Assembly (NCBI RefSeq): GCF_001687365.1
Contig: NZ_LGLV01000007.1
Span: forward strand, 186,001 to 250,000
DNA length: 64,000 nt
Reading direction: 5' to 3'
DNA from: Pararhizobium polonicum
GTDB taxonomy: Bacteria; Pseudomonadota; Alphaproteobacteria; Rhizobiales; Rhizobiaceae
Made by a program: the position numbers and the translations under genes. Of the stretch, positions 1-8,265 are shown in pieces (the first letter of the stretch is position 1; every line of letters begins with the position of its first letter). The notes below the pieces were generated by a model. The model was given only the letters and a program-made list of their open reading frames with translations, had not been told where the DNA came from and did not search any database.

Positions 1-2
1 GC

Positions 3-596
3 AACTGGGTTCGCAGCGCATTGTCCGCGCCGTTCGAGGCGGAGCCGGGTGGTCCCATGCTCTATTCGACAGGCTCCACGCATCTCCTGTCCGCCATCCT
101 GACGCGCGCGTCCGGGCAATCGACGCTGGCGTTGGCGCGCAGCTGGTTCGAACCCTTGAAGGACTTCTCCATCACCGCCTGGGACCGGGATCCGCAAGGC
201 ATCTATCTCGGCGGTAACCAGATGGCGATGAGCACGCGATCGCTCCTGGCTTTCGGTGAACTATACCGGAATGGCGGCAAGACGCCGGAAGGCGTCCAGA
301 TCGTGCCGGCGGACTGGATCGCGCAATCCTGGCAGCACAGGACCAATTCGCGTTTTACCGGCGACAGCTACGGCTATGGCTGGTTCCTGCGCACCATGGC
401 GGGCCGGGACGTTCGCTATGCCTGGGGCTATGGTGGCCAGATGCTCTATATCGTGCCCTCGCTCGGCCTCACCGTCGCCATGACATCGCAGGAAGACGCG
501 CCGTCTGCCCGCACCGGCTATCGCGACAGCCTGCACCAGCTGATGACCGATATCATCCTTGCAAGCGAAACCGGGACTGCGGACCGTCCCGGCTGA
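3..596 (+). CDS. Serine hydrolase, beta-lactamase/class C-like family (C-terminal part)
   Basis: The reading frame is open from the left edge, so the N-terminus and the nucleophile SxxK motif lie outside the window. What remains (about 197 residues) has the Y-S-T motif in 'MLYSTGSTHLL', matching the Tyr motif of class C-like hydrolases, and a 'WGYGGQM' turn where the family has its third active-site motif. Such proteins hydrolyse ester or amide bonds; substrates cannot be told from sequence. A TTG at 21 is an internal codon, not a start. It may be periplasmic, but the signal region is not visible. The family call is fairly secure; the exact function is unknown. Confidence 0.75.
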   Translation, partial: NWVRSALSAPFEAEPGGPMLYSTGSTHLLSAILTRASGQSTLALARSWFEPLKDFSITAWDRDPQGIYLGGNQMAMSTRSLLAFGELYRNGGKTPEGVQIVPADWIAQSWQHRTNSRFTGDSYGYGWFLRTMAGRDVRYAWGYGGQMLYIVPSLGLTVAMTSQEDAPSARTGYRDSLHQLMTDIILASETGTADRPG

Positions 597-789
597 TGGC
601 GATCGTTTGACAGGAAAGTCCTGCTGGGGTAAATGCCACGGCAACGGGTGAGAGCCCCGGCCGTCCGCAAGCGTCAAGCTTTTGGTGAAGTCTCTCGTTC
701 CCAATTCGGTCGTCCATCCTGTGGCGTGCGAACGGTGGCAAGGCGGGCTCCCTCCGAATGACTGCACGCTCCATGTTGGAGACCTGAAG

Positions 790-1233
790 ATGCGCGGTTC
801 AGTCCCGCTACCCTCACTCGATGCCCTGAAGGATCAGGCGAAACGGCTTCGTGCCGGTTTGGCCTCGGACGGTCAGGGCATTACCCATTCGAAATCGCTG
901 GAGCTTCTGGCCGTGCAATACGGCTTTCGCGACTGGAACACGCTGCATGCGATGGTCGGCAACCGGCCGCCGCTCAATCCCTGGATGCTTGGCTCGCGCG
1001 TCAGGGGCCACTATCTCGGCCAGCCTTTCGAGGCGAAAATTCTCGGCGTCCAGGCCATCACCGCCCAGCCGGGCCGCTACAGGCTGACGCTGGATTTCGA
1101 CGAGCCGGTCGATGTGGTGACGTTCGACAGCTTCTCGGCCTTCCGCAAACGCGTCCACTGCACGATCGACGAAACCGGCCGGACGATCGAAAAGACATCG
1201 AACGGACGGCCGCAGGTGGAATTGATGTGGTGA
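790..1233 (+). CDS. Glyoxalase superfamily protein (small, conserved in rhizobia)
   Basis: A 147-residue protein. The first 60 residues (LPSLDALKDQAKRLR, then 'SKSLELLAVQYGFRDWNTLHA') match the short N-terminal domain found in many 'glyoxalase superfamily' proteins of rhizobia. The rest is a beta-rich tail with 'FDEPVDVVTFDSFSA'. I chose ATG 790 because GGAG lies just upstream at 778-781 and the conserved domain begins there; a longer frame opens at 682 but its extra residues look non-coding. No enzymatic residues can be assigned and the biological role is unknown. It is a single gene, convergent with the WD40 gene. Confidence 0.7.
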   Translation: MRGSVPLPSLDALKDQAKRLRAGLASDGQGITHSKSLELLAVQYGFRDWNTLHAMVGNRPPLNPWMLGSRVRGHYLGQPFEAKILGVQAITAQPGRYRLTLDFDEPVDVVTFDSFSAFRKRVHCTIDETGRTIEKTSNGRPQVELMW

Positions 1234-1286
1234 ACCGGTACGGGACATGTGTGGCGCGCTGATCCGCGCCACACATGCAATGGACA

Positions 1287-2276
1287 TCAGCCCGCGATAT
1301 CGACCACGCCGCTGTCGCCGGCTTCCGAGCCGAAGGCCAATTGGCGGCCGGTCTTGTTCCAGGCCATGGCGGTGATCGCGCCCTTGCCGGGACGGCGAAG
1401 GAGGACTTCCTTGCTGTCGGTAAAGCGGACCACCATGATCATGCCGTCGGCATAGCCGATTGCGGCGATCTCTTCGGCCGGGTGGCAGCAGACCTGGGTG
1501 ACCATGATGTTGGCGCGGGTGCCGAGTTCGAGCGGCGCCTTGCCCATCGGCCCGTCCTTGGCCTGGAACGGCCAGACGATGGCGGCGGGGGCGCCGGAAG
1601 AGGCGAGCCATTTGCCCTTGGCGGACCAGGAGACGGATTTGATCTTGGCCGGATAGCCGGTCATCCGCATGTGCCGTGTTTCGGCGCCCGGTTTGGTGTC
1701 CAGCTTCCAGCCGTGCAGCGCGTTTTCCTGCATGGAGGTGACGACGAAGCGGCCATCGGGCGAGAAGGTCACGCCGGTATGGGCGCCCTTCCATTCCAGA
1801 TCGACCGGCTGTCCTGCCATCGCCACCCAATGCAGCGAGACGCCGTTGTAGCGGGCGACCGCGATCCGCAGACCCTTGGGCGCGAACGCAAGGCCTTCGA
1901 CGGTGCGCTCCTCGGCAAAATCCTTGACGCTGCCATCGGCGAGCCTGACATGGGCCGTCTTGCCATAGGCATAGGCGACCGCACCTTGCGGCCCGGCGGC
2001 GACCTGCGAAATCCACTTGCGCGGGGCGCTGGCGATCTCGCTGATGGTGCCGTCCGCCTGTATGCGGAGAACCTTGCCATCCTCGCCGCCGGTCAGCAGC
2101 GTCCCGGTTGCTTCGTCGTGAATACACGACAGAAGCCCTTCATGCGCTTCCACGGTCTTGTGACCATGATCGAGACGATGGATGAGGCCGGAGGATTCGG
2201 CGAAAAACGGCACGTCGCCGAGAAAGGCCACGCCGGCGACGTGACCTTGAAGATCGAGGGGGGCAACTGTGGGCAT
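1287..2276 (-). CDS. WD40-repeat protein, partner of CobW
   Basis: A 329-residue protein without signal peptide. It has several beta-propeller-like repeats (for example 'VTFSPDGRFVVTSMQENALHGWKLD' spread over blades, 'SVSWSAKGKWLASSG', 'AMAWNKTGRQLAFGSEAGD'), the pattern of WD40 blades with weak WD dipeptides. Propellers of this kind are protein-interaction platforms. Its ATG shares one base with the TGA of the CobW gene upstream (TGATG at 2274-2278), so the two are translationally coupled and probably act together in metal homeostasis. That link is inferred from gene order only. Confidence 0.8.
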   Translation of the reverse strand: MPTVAPLDLQGHVAGVAFLGDVPFFAESSGLIHRLDHGHKTVEAHEGLLSCIHDEATGTLLTGGEDGKVLRIQADGTISEIASAPRKWISQVAAGPQGAVAYAYGKTAHVRLADGSVKDFAEERTVEGLAFAPKGLRIAVARYNGVSLHWVAMAGQPVDLEWKGAHTGVTFSPDGRFVVTSMQENALHGWKLDTKPGAETRHMRMTGYPAKIKSVSWSAKGKWLASSGAPAAIVWPFQAKDGPMGKAPLELGTRANIMVTQVCCHPAEEIAAIGYADGMIMVVRFTDSKEVLLRRPGKGAITAMAWNKTGRQLAFGSEAGDSGVVDIAG

Positions 2277-3403
2277 CAGTGTGCTGCAGCCTCAGTGGGA
2301 GCGGCGGCGCAGGCGTTGAAAGTGCGCTCCAGCTTTTCCTTGTCCAATTCGCGGCCGATGAAGACGAGGCGGCTTTCGCGCTTCTCGCCATCCTTCCAGG
2401 CGCGCTGGTGATCGCCTTCTATGATCATGTGGACGCCCTGGACGACATACCGGTCGGCATCGCCCTTGAAGGCAATGATGCCCTTGAGCCGCAGGATATT
2501 CGGGCCTTCCGTCTGGGTGATCTTCTGGATCCAGGGGAAGAAGCGGTCCGGGTTCATCTCGCCGCCGCGCAGCGAAACGGATTGCACCGTCACGTCATGG
2601 ATCGGCGAGGGAGCGTGATCGTGGTGATGGTGGTCGTGCCCATGGTGATCATGATCATGGTGGTGATGGTCGTGATCGTGGTGGTGGTGATCGTGGGTGC
2701 AGTCCGGGCCGCAGGCGTGATCATGGTCGTGATGATCGTCGTGGTCGAGGAAGTGCGGCTCGTTTTCCAGCGCCCGTTCCAGATTGAAGGCGCCCTGGTT
2801 GAGAACCTTGGTCAGGTCGATATTGGAGCGCTCGGTGCGGTGGATACGGGCCGACGGGTTGATGGCGCGCACGGTCGCCTCGATCTTCGCCAGTTCTTCC
2901 GGCGTGACGAGGTCGGTCTTGTTCAAAAGCACGACATCGGCAAAGGCGATCTGGTCTTCGGCTTCGCGTGAGTCCTTCAGGCGCAGCGGCAGGTGCTTGG
3001 CATCGACCAGCGCGATCACGGCGTCGAGTTCGGTCTTGGCGCGCACGTCGTCGTCCATGAAGAAGGTCTGGGCAACGGGCACCGGATCGGCAAGGCCGGT
3101 GGTTTCGACGATGATCGCATCGAAGCGGCCGGGACGGCGCATCAGGCCTTCGACGACACGGATCAGGTCGCCGCGCACCGTGCAGCAGACGCAACCATTG
3201 TTCATCTCGTAGATTTCTTCGTCGGATTCGACGATCAGGTCGTTGTCGATCCCGATCTCACCGAACTCGTTGACGATGACGGCATATTTCTTGCCATGGG
3301 CTTCCGTCAGGATGCGGTTGAGCAGCGTCGTCTTGCCGGCGCCCAGATAGCCGGTGAGGACGGTGACGGGAATGGGCTTGGCAGCTGTGGATGCTTCGGT
3401 CAT
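2276..3403 (-). CDS. CobW/COG0523-family GTPase, putative zinc metallochaperone
   Basis: A 375-residue G3E GTPase. Walker A 'GYLGAGKTT' is at residues 18-26, the metal-binding CxCC ('GCVCCT') at 70-75, NKTD at 161-164, and a CobW C-terminal domain follows. Residues about 207-259 are a low-complexity His/Asp stretch with roughly 25 histidines and two cysteines, typical of zinc-handling COG0523 proteins rather than the cobalamin enzyme CobW. ATG 3403 follows a GAGG box; an upstream in-frame start would add 25 poorly conserved residues. It lies first in an operon with the WD40 gene. I looked for a Zur-type palindrome upstream and saw none. Confidence 0.9.
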   Translation of the reverse strand: MTEASTAAKPIPVTVLTGYLGAGKTTLLNRILTEAHGKKYAVIVNEFGEIGIDNDLIVESDEEIYEMNNGCVCCTVRGDLIRVVEGLMRRPGRFDAIIVETTGLADPVPVAQTFFMDDDVRAKTELDAVIALVDAKHLPLRLKDSREAEDQIAFADVVLLNKTDLVTPEELAKIEATVRAINPSARIHRTERSNIDLTKVLNQGAFNLERALENEPHFLDHDDHHDHDHACGPDCTHDHHHHDHDHHHHDHDHHGHDHHHHDHAPSPIHDVTVQSVSLRGGEMNPDRFFPWIQKITQTEGPNILRLKGIIAFKGDADRYVVQGVHMIIEGDHQRAWKDGEKRESRLVFIGRELDKEKLERTFNACAAAPTEAAAH

Positions 3404-3537
3404 GGGAGCCTCGGAAAAATCGGGATGCCTTCTGGCAGGGGTTGCTGCTGATATAGGAGATGGAAAGCGCCAGCGCAAATGCCTGCCGGATCTTCGCGCT
3501 GCTTTTTCCGCATCAGGACCGGAGGCGATTGTCGTTG

Positions 3538-4329
3538 CTAGCGGAGGATCGACGGGTCGAAGGCGTCAACATCCTCCAGCAGTTCGACAATGCCCCTGAC
3601 CGCATGGGCGATCAACTGTTCGCCGCGCTCCGCTGTCGCGGCGGACGCATCGCCGGCGACGCCCTTGTCGTTCAGGTCCGACATCTTCCAGCCGAACGCA
3701 TGCGGGCCGTAAGCGCGCAGATGCCGGAAGCGCTGTGTGAAATCCGTCTGGCGGGAGCCGAACCGGGCCGCCTTCGTCATGTCCACCTTGTCCGGATAGA
3801 GCGCCAGCATCACCGACGTTTCGATATCGCCGCCGTGAATATCGATGGCCTTGTCTTCTGCGCCGATCCAGCCATCCGGCTGGCCAAAGCGTGTCCAGCT
3901 CGTCGCCACCGCCAGCATGTTGAACCGTACCCGTGCTTCCGTCGCGACAATGGTCGTCAGTGGTGAATTGCCGCCATGGGCGTTCAGCATGACGAATTTG
4001 CGGATGCCCTGCTGGATGAGGCCTTCCGCTATGCCGAGCCAGCGCTGTACCGCTTCGTCGTAAGTCAGCGAGCGGGTGCCTTCGACATCCATATGCTCGA
4101 TCGAATATCCCACCGGTTCGGCCGGGAGGAAGGTGACGGGCAGGGTGGGCGGCAGGCGGTCGATCACCCGTGTGACCAGCCCTTCGGCGATCAGCGTATC
4201 GGTGTCGAACGGCAGGTGCGGTCCATGCTGCTCGTGGGCGCCCAGCGGCAACACGGCGATCCAGTCCGCTCTCGCTGCGGGCGGAAGATCGGAAACATTG
4301 TCTTTCCAACGGGGTGCGGGGACTGTCAT
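3538..4329 (-). CDS. Creatininase family protein
   Basis: A 263-residue metal-dependent amidohydrolase of the creatininase fold. Diagnostic motifs are '[14 protein letters not shown]' near the N-terminus (metal ligands Glu and His), 'NAHGGN' in the middle and '[10 protein letters not shown]', which together form the two-metal site. Family members open cyclic amides such as creatinine or act on modified peptides and pyrimidine intermediates; the substrate here is not evident. It is transcribed divergently from a MarR-type regulator starting 95 bases away, so that regulator is a plausible controller. Confidence 0.85.
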   Translation of the reverse strand: MTVPAPRWKDNVSDLPPAARADWIAVLPLGAHEQHGPHLPFDTDTLIAEGLVTRVIDRLPPTLPVTFLPAEPVGYSIEHMDVEGTRSLTYDEAVQRWLGIAEGLIQQGIRKFVMLNAHGGNSPLTTIVATEARVRFNMLAVATSWTRFGQPDGWIGAEDKAIDIHGGDIETSVMLALYPDKVDMTKAARFGSRQTDFTQRFRHLRAYGPHAFGWKMSDLNDKGVAGDASAATAERGEQLIAHAVRGIVELLEDVDAFDPSILR

Positions 4330-4423
4330 GCTCCTGAGAGCCTTTCGGTTGTACTTGCGGTATGGCCGTCATTCGAGTCATACAGAGAGCGGATGGCCGT
4401 GCAAGAAATTTGGTGGAGGACCG

Positions 4424-4924
4424 ATGGGAAAGAAGAGCAAGGCCGAAAAGAAAGCCAAGGGGGCTAAGAAGAAGCATCACGACGTCGAGGTTCACGCACA
4501 GGATCTCGCCTCGGTGCTGGTCCAGGCGGCGCGCTCCATGCGCACCGTTCTGTCACGCAACCTGCTCGAAAGCGGCCTCTATGCCGGCCAGGACGGCGTC
4601 ATGCTGGCGCTGGCCGAAACCGACGGGCTGACGGCCGGCGTGCTGGCGATGAAGCTCGGTGTCAAGGCGCCGACCATGACCCGCACCATCGGCCGCATGG
4701 AAGCACAGGGTTTCCTGGAGCGCCGGGCCGACGACGAGGATGCGCGGCTGACGAAGGTCTATCTGACCACCATCGGCCGCGATCGCCTGCAGACCATCGC
4801 CGAGGCGGGCAAGACCTCGGAAGAGATGGCGACGAAGGGGCTGACCGAAAAGCAGATCAAGACGCTGATGAAGCTTCTGCGCGCCGTCGACGGCAATCTT
4901 CAAGGCACGGCTTCTGCCGAGTAA
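4424..4924 (+). CDS. MarR-family transcriptional regulator
   Basis: A 166-residue regulator. It starts with a lysine-rich leader (KKSKAEKKAKGAKKK, residues 2-17), then a winged helix-turn-helix: 'LAMKLGVKAPTMTRTIGRMEAQGFLERRADDEDARLTKVYLT' spans the recognition helix and wing. The ATG at 4424 has an ideal GGAGGA at 4415-4420. The basic N-terminal tail is longer than usual for MarR proteins and may add non-specific DNA contact. Divergent placement to the creatininase gene suggests control of that gene; no clear palindrome was seen between them. Confidence 0.88.
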   Translation: MGKKSKAEKKAKGAKKKHHDVEVHAQDLASVLVQAARSMRTVLSRNLLESGLYAGQDGVMLALAETDGLTAGVLAMKLGVKAPTMTRTIGRMEAQGFLERRADDEDARLTKVYLTTIGRDRLQTIAEAGKTSEEMATKGLTEKQIKTLMKLLRAVDGNLQGTASAE

Positions 4925-4967
4925 ACGCCCCTGAAACCGTGTTGCGATTTGGCGATTGCGGCAGCAA

Positions 4968-4993
4968 TTTAAACAGTTTAAAGAGGATTTAAA
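4968..4993. promoter_or_regulatory. Three TTTAAA half-sites upstream of the LacI gene
   Basis: TTTAAA occurs at 4968-4973, 4977-4982 and 4988-4993. The first two form a 6-3-6 inverted repeat (TTTAAACAGTTTAAA). In GC-rich DNA this cluster is conspicuous. It sits 50-75 bases before the GTG of the LacI-family gene, where an autoregulatory operator is expected. Operator function is inferred. Confidence 0.45.
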
Positions 4994-5042
4994 AATAGCG
5001 GTGTTCCGCCGGCGAGCCAGCCGGCGGCATTGAGGGGGAAAC

Positions 5043-6071
5043 GTGGCGCAGAAGATCAAGCTCTCCACCATTGCGGAAACGCTCGGCGTGTCCACGGCCA
5101 CGGTTTCACTGGCCCTGCGTGACAGTCCGCTCGTCGCCGCCATGACCCGCGACAAGATCAAGGAACAGGCCCGCGCGCTCGGCTATATCTACAATCGCCG
5201 CGCCGCCAGCCTTCGCACCTCCCGCTCCGGTATCATCGGCGTCGTCGTGCACGACATCATGAACCCGTTCTACGGCGAAATTCTCAAGGCCATCGAGGCC
5301 GAACTCGACCGCGACCGGCAGACCTTCATTCTCTCCAATCACTACGATTCCGTCGAAAAGCAGCGCGCCTTCATCGAGACGCTGCTGCAGCTGGGCGGCG
5401 ATGGCGTGATCATGTCACCGGCCATCGGCACGCCGCCGGAGGATATCCAGCTGGCGGAGGATAACGGCATGCCGGCCATCCTGATCGCCCGCTCGATCGA
5501 AGGCCTCGACGTGCCGATTTTCCGCGGCGACGACGCCTATGGCATCTCGCTTGCCACCAATCACCTGATCAGCCTCGGCCACCGTGTCATCGCCATGGTT
5601 GGCGGCACGGACCAGACCTCCACCGGCCGCGACCGGTATCAGGGCTATGTCAACGCGCTGCGCAAGGCCAATATCGATGTCGATCCGGACCTGCGCATTC
5701 CCGGCCCGCGCTCCATGCAGGGCGGTTTCGAGGCGGCGGTGCACCTGCTTTCCCTGCCGCAGAAGCCGACGGCAGTGGTTTGCTGGAACGATCTCGTCGC
5801 CATCGGCATGATGAACGGCATTGCCCGCGCCGGCCTCGTTCCCGGCCGCGATGTGTCGGTCACCGGTTACGACGATCTCGAGGAAGCCTCGATCTCGACG
5901 CCGGCGCTCACCACCGTCTGGAACGGTCAGTCCGATGTCGGCCGCAGTGCCGCCCGGGCGCTACTCGACAAGCTCAACGGCAGCCACGAGCCGGACGGTA
6001 TCCACCTGATCAAGCCCGAAATGCGAATCCGCCAGTCGACCGGCCCGCTTCGGCCCAATTCAACCGAATAA
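5043..6071 (+). CDS. LacI-family transcriptional regulator
   Basis: A 342-residue sugar-type repressor. The N-terminal helix-turn-helix ('LSTIAETLGVSTATVSLALR', residues 7-26) is followed by the hinge region and a periplasmic-binding-protein-like domain ('GIIGVVVHDIMNPFYGEIL', later 'WNDLVAIGMMNGIARAG' and 'SVTGYDDLEEASISTPALTT'). The start is GTG 5043 after GAGGGGG. The gene is 28 bases upstream of a 2-hydroxyacid dehydrogenase and probably co-transcribed. Effectors of this subfamily are usually sugars or sugar acids, which fits the dehydrogenase, but the ligand is not known. Confidence 0.93.
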   Translation: MAQKIKLSTIAETLGVSTATVSLALRDSPLVAAMTRDKIKEQARALGYIYNRRAASLRTSRSGIIGVVVHDIMNPFYGEILKAIEAELDRDRQTFILSNHYDSVEKQRAFIETLLQLGGDGVIMSPAIGTPPEDIQLAEDNGMPAILIARSIEGLDVPIFRGDDAYGISLATNHLISLGHRVIAMVGGTDQTSTGRDRYQGYVNALRKANIDVDPDLRIPGPRSMQGGFEAAVHLLSLPQKPTAVVCWNDLVAIGMMNGIARAGLVPGRDVSVTGYDDLEEASISTPALTTVWNGQSDVGRSAARALLDKLNGSHEPDGIHLIKPEMRIRQSTGPLRPNSTE

Positions 6072-6099
6072 TCGATCCAGTCCCGGAAGGAGCGAACCC

Positions 6100-7071
6100 A
6101 TGCCGCAAGGCCGCCCGCGTATTGTCGTGCCCGGCAAGATGAGCCAGCGCGTGCTCGATCGCCTGCCTGCGACGTTCGACACGGTTTTTGTCGATGCCGC
6201 CGATCCGGCTCTGGTGACGGCGGACATGGCGTCCGGCGTCACCGGCATCGCCGTGCAGGGCAAGATCCCCACCGATTTCATGGATGCCTTTCCAAGCCTC
6301 GAGATCATCGCCAATTTCGGCGTCGGTTACGATGGCGTCGATGCCGGACATGCGGCAAAACGGGGTGTGGTGGTGACAAACACACCGGACGTTTTGACCG
6401 AGGAGGTGGCGGATACGGCGATCGGCCTGCTGCTCAACACCGTGCGCCGGTTTCCGGCCGCCGAGCAGTGGCTGCGCCAGGGACGCTGGGCCAAGGAAGG
6501 CGCCTTTGCGCTGTCGCCGCTGAGCCTGCGCGGGCGAACCGTCGGTCTTTATGGACTTGGCCGTATCGGGCTGGGGATTGCCAGGCGCCTTGAAAGCTTC
6601 AATGTTTCCATAGCCTATCACACCCGCACGCCACGCGATGGGCTCGCCTATACCCATTATCCGACGCTGAAGGGAATGGCCGAGGCGGTCGATACGATCA
6701 TCGTCATCGTGCCGGGCACCGAAAGCACCCGCAGGACGGTCAATGCCGAGGTTCTTCAGGCCCTGGGGCCGCAGGGCGTGCTGATCAATGTCGGACGCGG
6801 CACGACCGTGGACGAGGCAGCCCTTGCCGACGCGCTTCAGCGCGGCGTGATCGCGGCTGCCGGTCTGGATGTCTTCGAGAACGAGCCGCATGTTCCCGAT
6901 GCGCTGCTGGCGTTGCCGAACACCTCGCTGTTGCCGCATGTCGGCTCCGCCTCGCAGGCGACCCGGGATGCCATGGCCGATCTGGTCGTCGACAATCTGG
7001 TGGCGTGGTTCGAAACCGGTGCGGCGCTCACCCCGGTGGCCGAGACGCCGTTCAAGCGGAAGACCGCTTAA
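6100..7071 (+). CDS. D-isomer-specific 2-hydroxyacid dehydrogenase (glyoxylate/hydroxypyruvate reductase-like)
   Basis: A 323-residue cytosolic NAD(P)H-dependent oxidoreductase. The dinucleotide motif 'GLGRIG' is at 152-157. The catalytic triad is visible: Arg233 in 'NVGRGT', Glu262 in 'DVFENEP' and His280 in 'LPHVGSAS'. Length and motifs match glyoxylate/hydroxypyruvate reductases. ATG 6100 follows a GGAGCG box. It is paired with the LacI-type regulator, suggesting a role in catabolism of a sugar acid or glycerate-type substrate. Exact substrate and cofactor preference cannot be read with confidence. Confidence 0.9.
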   Translation: MPQGRPRIVVPGKMSQRVLDRLPATFDTVFVDAADPALVTADMASGVTGIAVQGKIPTDFMDAFPSLEIIANFGVGYDGVDAGHAAKRGVVVTNTPDVLTEEVADTAIGLLLNTVRRFPAAEQWLRQGRWAKEGAFALSPLSLRGRTVGLYGLGRIGLGIARRLESFNVSIAYHTRTPRDGLAYTHYPTLKGMAEAVDTIIVIVPGTESTRRTVNAEVLQALGPQGVLINVGRGTTVDEAALADALQRGVIAAAGLDVFENEPHVPDALLALPNTSLLPHVGSASQATRDAMADLVVDNLVAWFETGAALTPVAETPFKRKTA

Positions 7072-7077
7072 AAGCGA

Positions 7078-7836
7078 TCAGGCTTTGGCTTTCGATGCCG
7101 CATAGGCGCGCACCGCATCGCCGAAAGCCTTAAACAGGGTCGAGGACGGGCCGTCGCGGCCGACCCAGTATTCGGGATGCCATTGCACGCCAACGGCAAA
7201 GGCCTTGGCATCGATAACGGAAACGGCCTCGATCGTACCGTCTTCGGCGACAGCCTCGACGGCGAGGCGCGGCGCGGCCTTTGAGATCGCCTGCCGGTGC
7301 AGTGAGTTCACCTGTACTTCGCCGGCGCCGAGAACCGAGGCAAGGCAGCTGCCTTCCTTGACGATGACATTCTGGCGGATGCCATAGGCCATATCGAGAT
7401 CGGGCACGTCCGGCTTGCGGTGATCCCAGATGCCGGGCATGTCCTGGATCTCGCTCGCCAGCGTGCCGCCCAGCGCGACGTTCAGTTCCTGGATGCCGCG
7501 GCAGATGGCCAGCAACGGCACGCCGCGCTCTAGGGCACGCCGGATCAGCGGAAGGCTCGTCGCGTCGCGGCCGGGATCGAAGGGGCCGTCATTTTGGCTG
7601 GCCTCCTTTCCGTACAGGGAAGGGTGCACATTGCTGCGCGATCCGCTGACGAGAACACCGTCCACCCGATCAAGGATTTCATCCGCGTCGTTGCCGGTTT
7701 CGAGTGCCGGTACCAGGAAGGTCATCACGCCGGAGCCTTCGACGGCGGCGCGGACATATTGATGCGGCGTGGCATGCCAGACGTTGCCGTCGAATGTTCT
7801 GAAATCGGCCGGTATGGCAACAACGGGTTTGGGCAT
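7078..7836 (-). CDS. Gamma-glutamyl-gamma-aminobutyrate hydrolase family protein (class I glutamine amidotransferase, C26)
   Basis: A 252-residue hydrolase like PuuD. The nucleophile Cys112 lies in 'AICRGIQELNV' and the His220/Glu222 pair in 'GVQWHPEYW'. PuuD releases GABA from gamma-glutamyl-GABA in putrescine breakdown. No other puu genes are nearby, so the substrate is open. The gene is convergent with the dehydrogenase, whose stop is only six bases from its own. Confidence 0.88.
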   Translation of the reverse strand: MPKPVVAIPADFRTFDGNVWHATPHQYVRAAVEGSGVMTFLVPALETGNDADEILDRVDGVLVSGSRSNVHPSLYGKEASQNDGPFDPGRDATSLPLIRRALERGVPLLAICRGIQELNVALGGTLASEIQDMPGIWDHRKPDVPDLDMAYGIRQNVIVKEGSCLASVLGAGEVQVNSLHRQAISKAAPRLAVEAVAEDGTIEAVSVIDAKAFAVGVQWHPEYWVGRDGPSSTLFKAFGDAVRAYAASKAKA

Positions 7837-8265
7837 TGCGGGTCTCCAGCTGCGGGCAGGTCACGGCCTTCTGTCTGTCTTATCAGGCCATTGCTGTGAG
7901 CGGCAGGGTAAAGTCAACTGCGATCGGCGGCAAGAAGGGGCATGGCCATCCGGCAGACATGGGCAAGATTTGACAGGTTTCTCTTAGAATAACAGTAACC
8001 ATTCCAGCGGTTAATCGATCGGATAATTGCGGGAAGAAACCGTGGCGCTGGAAGAAATGAATAACCAGTCCGCAGTTGAAACCATGCACGGTTGCAGAAA
8101 AGCGATATTCTTTAGGAATCGCTGCAATACTGGGTTGAAATCTTCCAGAAAGGCAGCATTTTGGCCGCCAGACCCAGTATATGGAACGATTTTTTCCGGT
8201 AAGCGCGCGAAATCTTTCGTTAAACCCTCGGGAATAACACTTCGCCAAACCGGAGCAGAGGGTTG
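7837..8265. other. Gene-free region upstream of the GGDEF-EAL gene, with two potential hairpins
   Basis: No convincing gene is seen in 429 bases. Two inverted repeats lie back to back: AGCGAT at 8101-8106 with ATCGCT at 8118-8123, then ATACTGGGT at 8127-8135 with ACCCAGTAT at 8172-8180 (nine perfect pairs around 36 bases). The second ends 85 bases before the start codon, so a structured leader is possible. It matches no riboswitch that I know. Confidence 0.4.

Noticed and set aside
2610..2745. Repetitive GTGATGGTCGTGATC-like stretch, possible tandem repeat or CRISPR
   Set aside because: It encodes the His/Asp-rich segment of the CobW GTPase; units are irregular and have no spacers.
3404..3537. 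Possible Zur or B12-type control site upstream of the CobW gene
   Set aside because: I found no Zur-like palindrome and no cobalamin riboswitch features.
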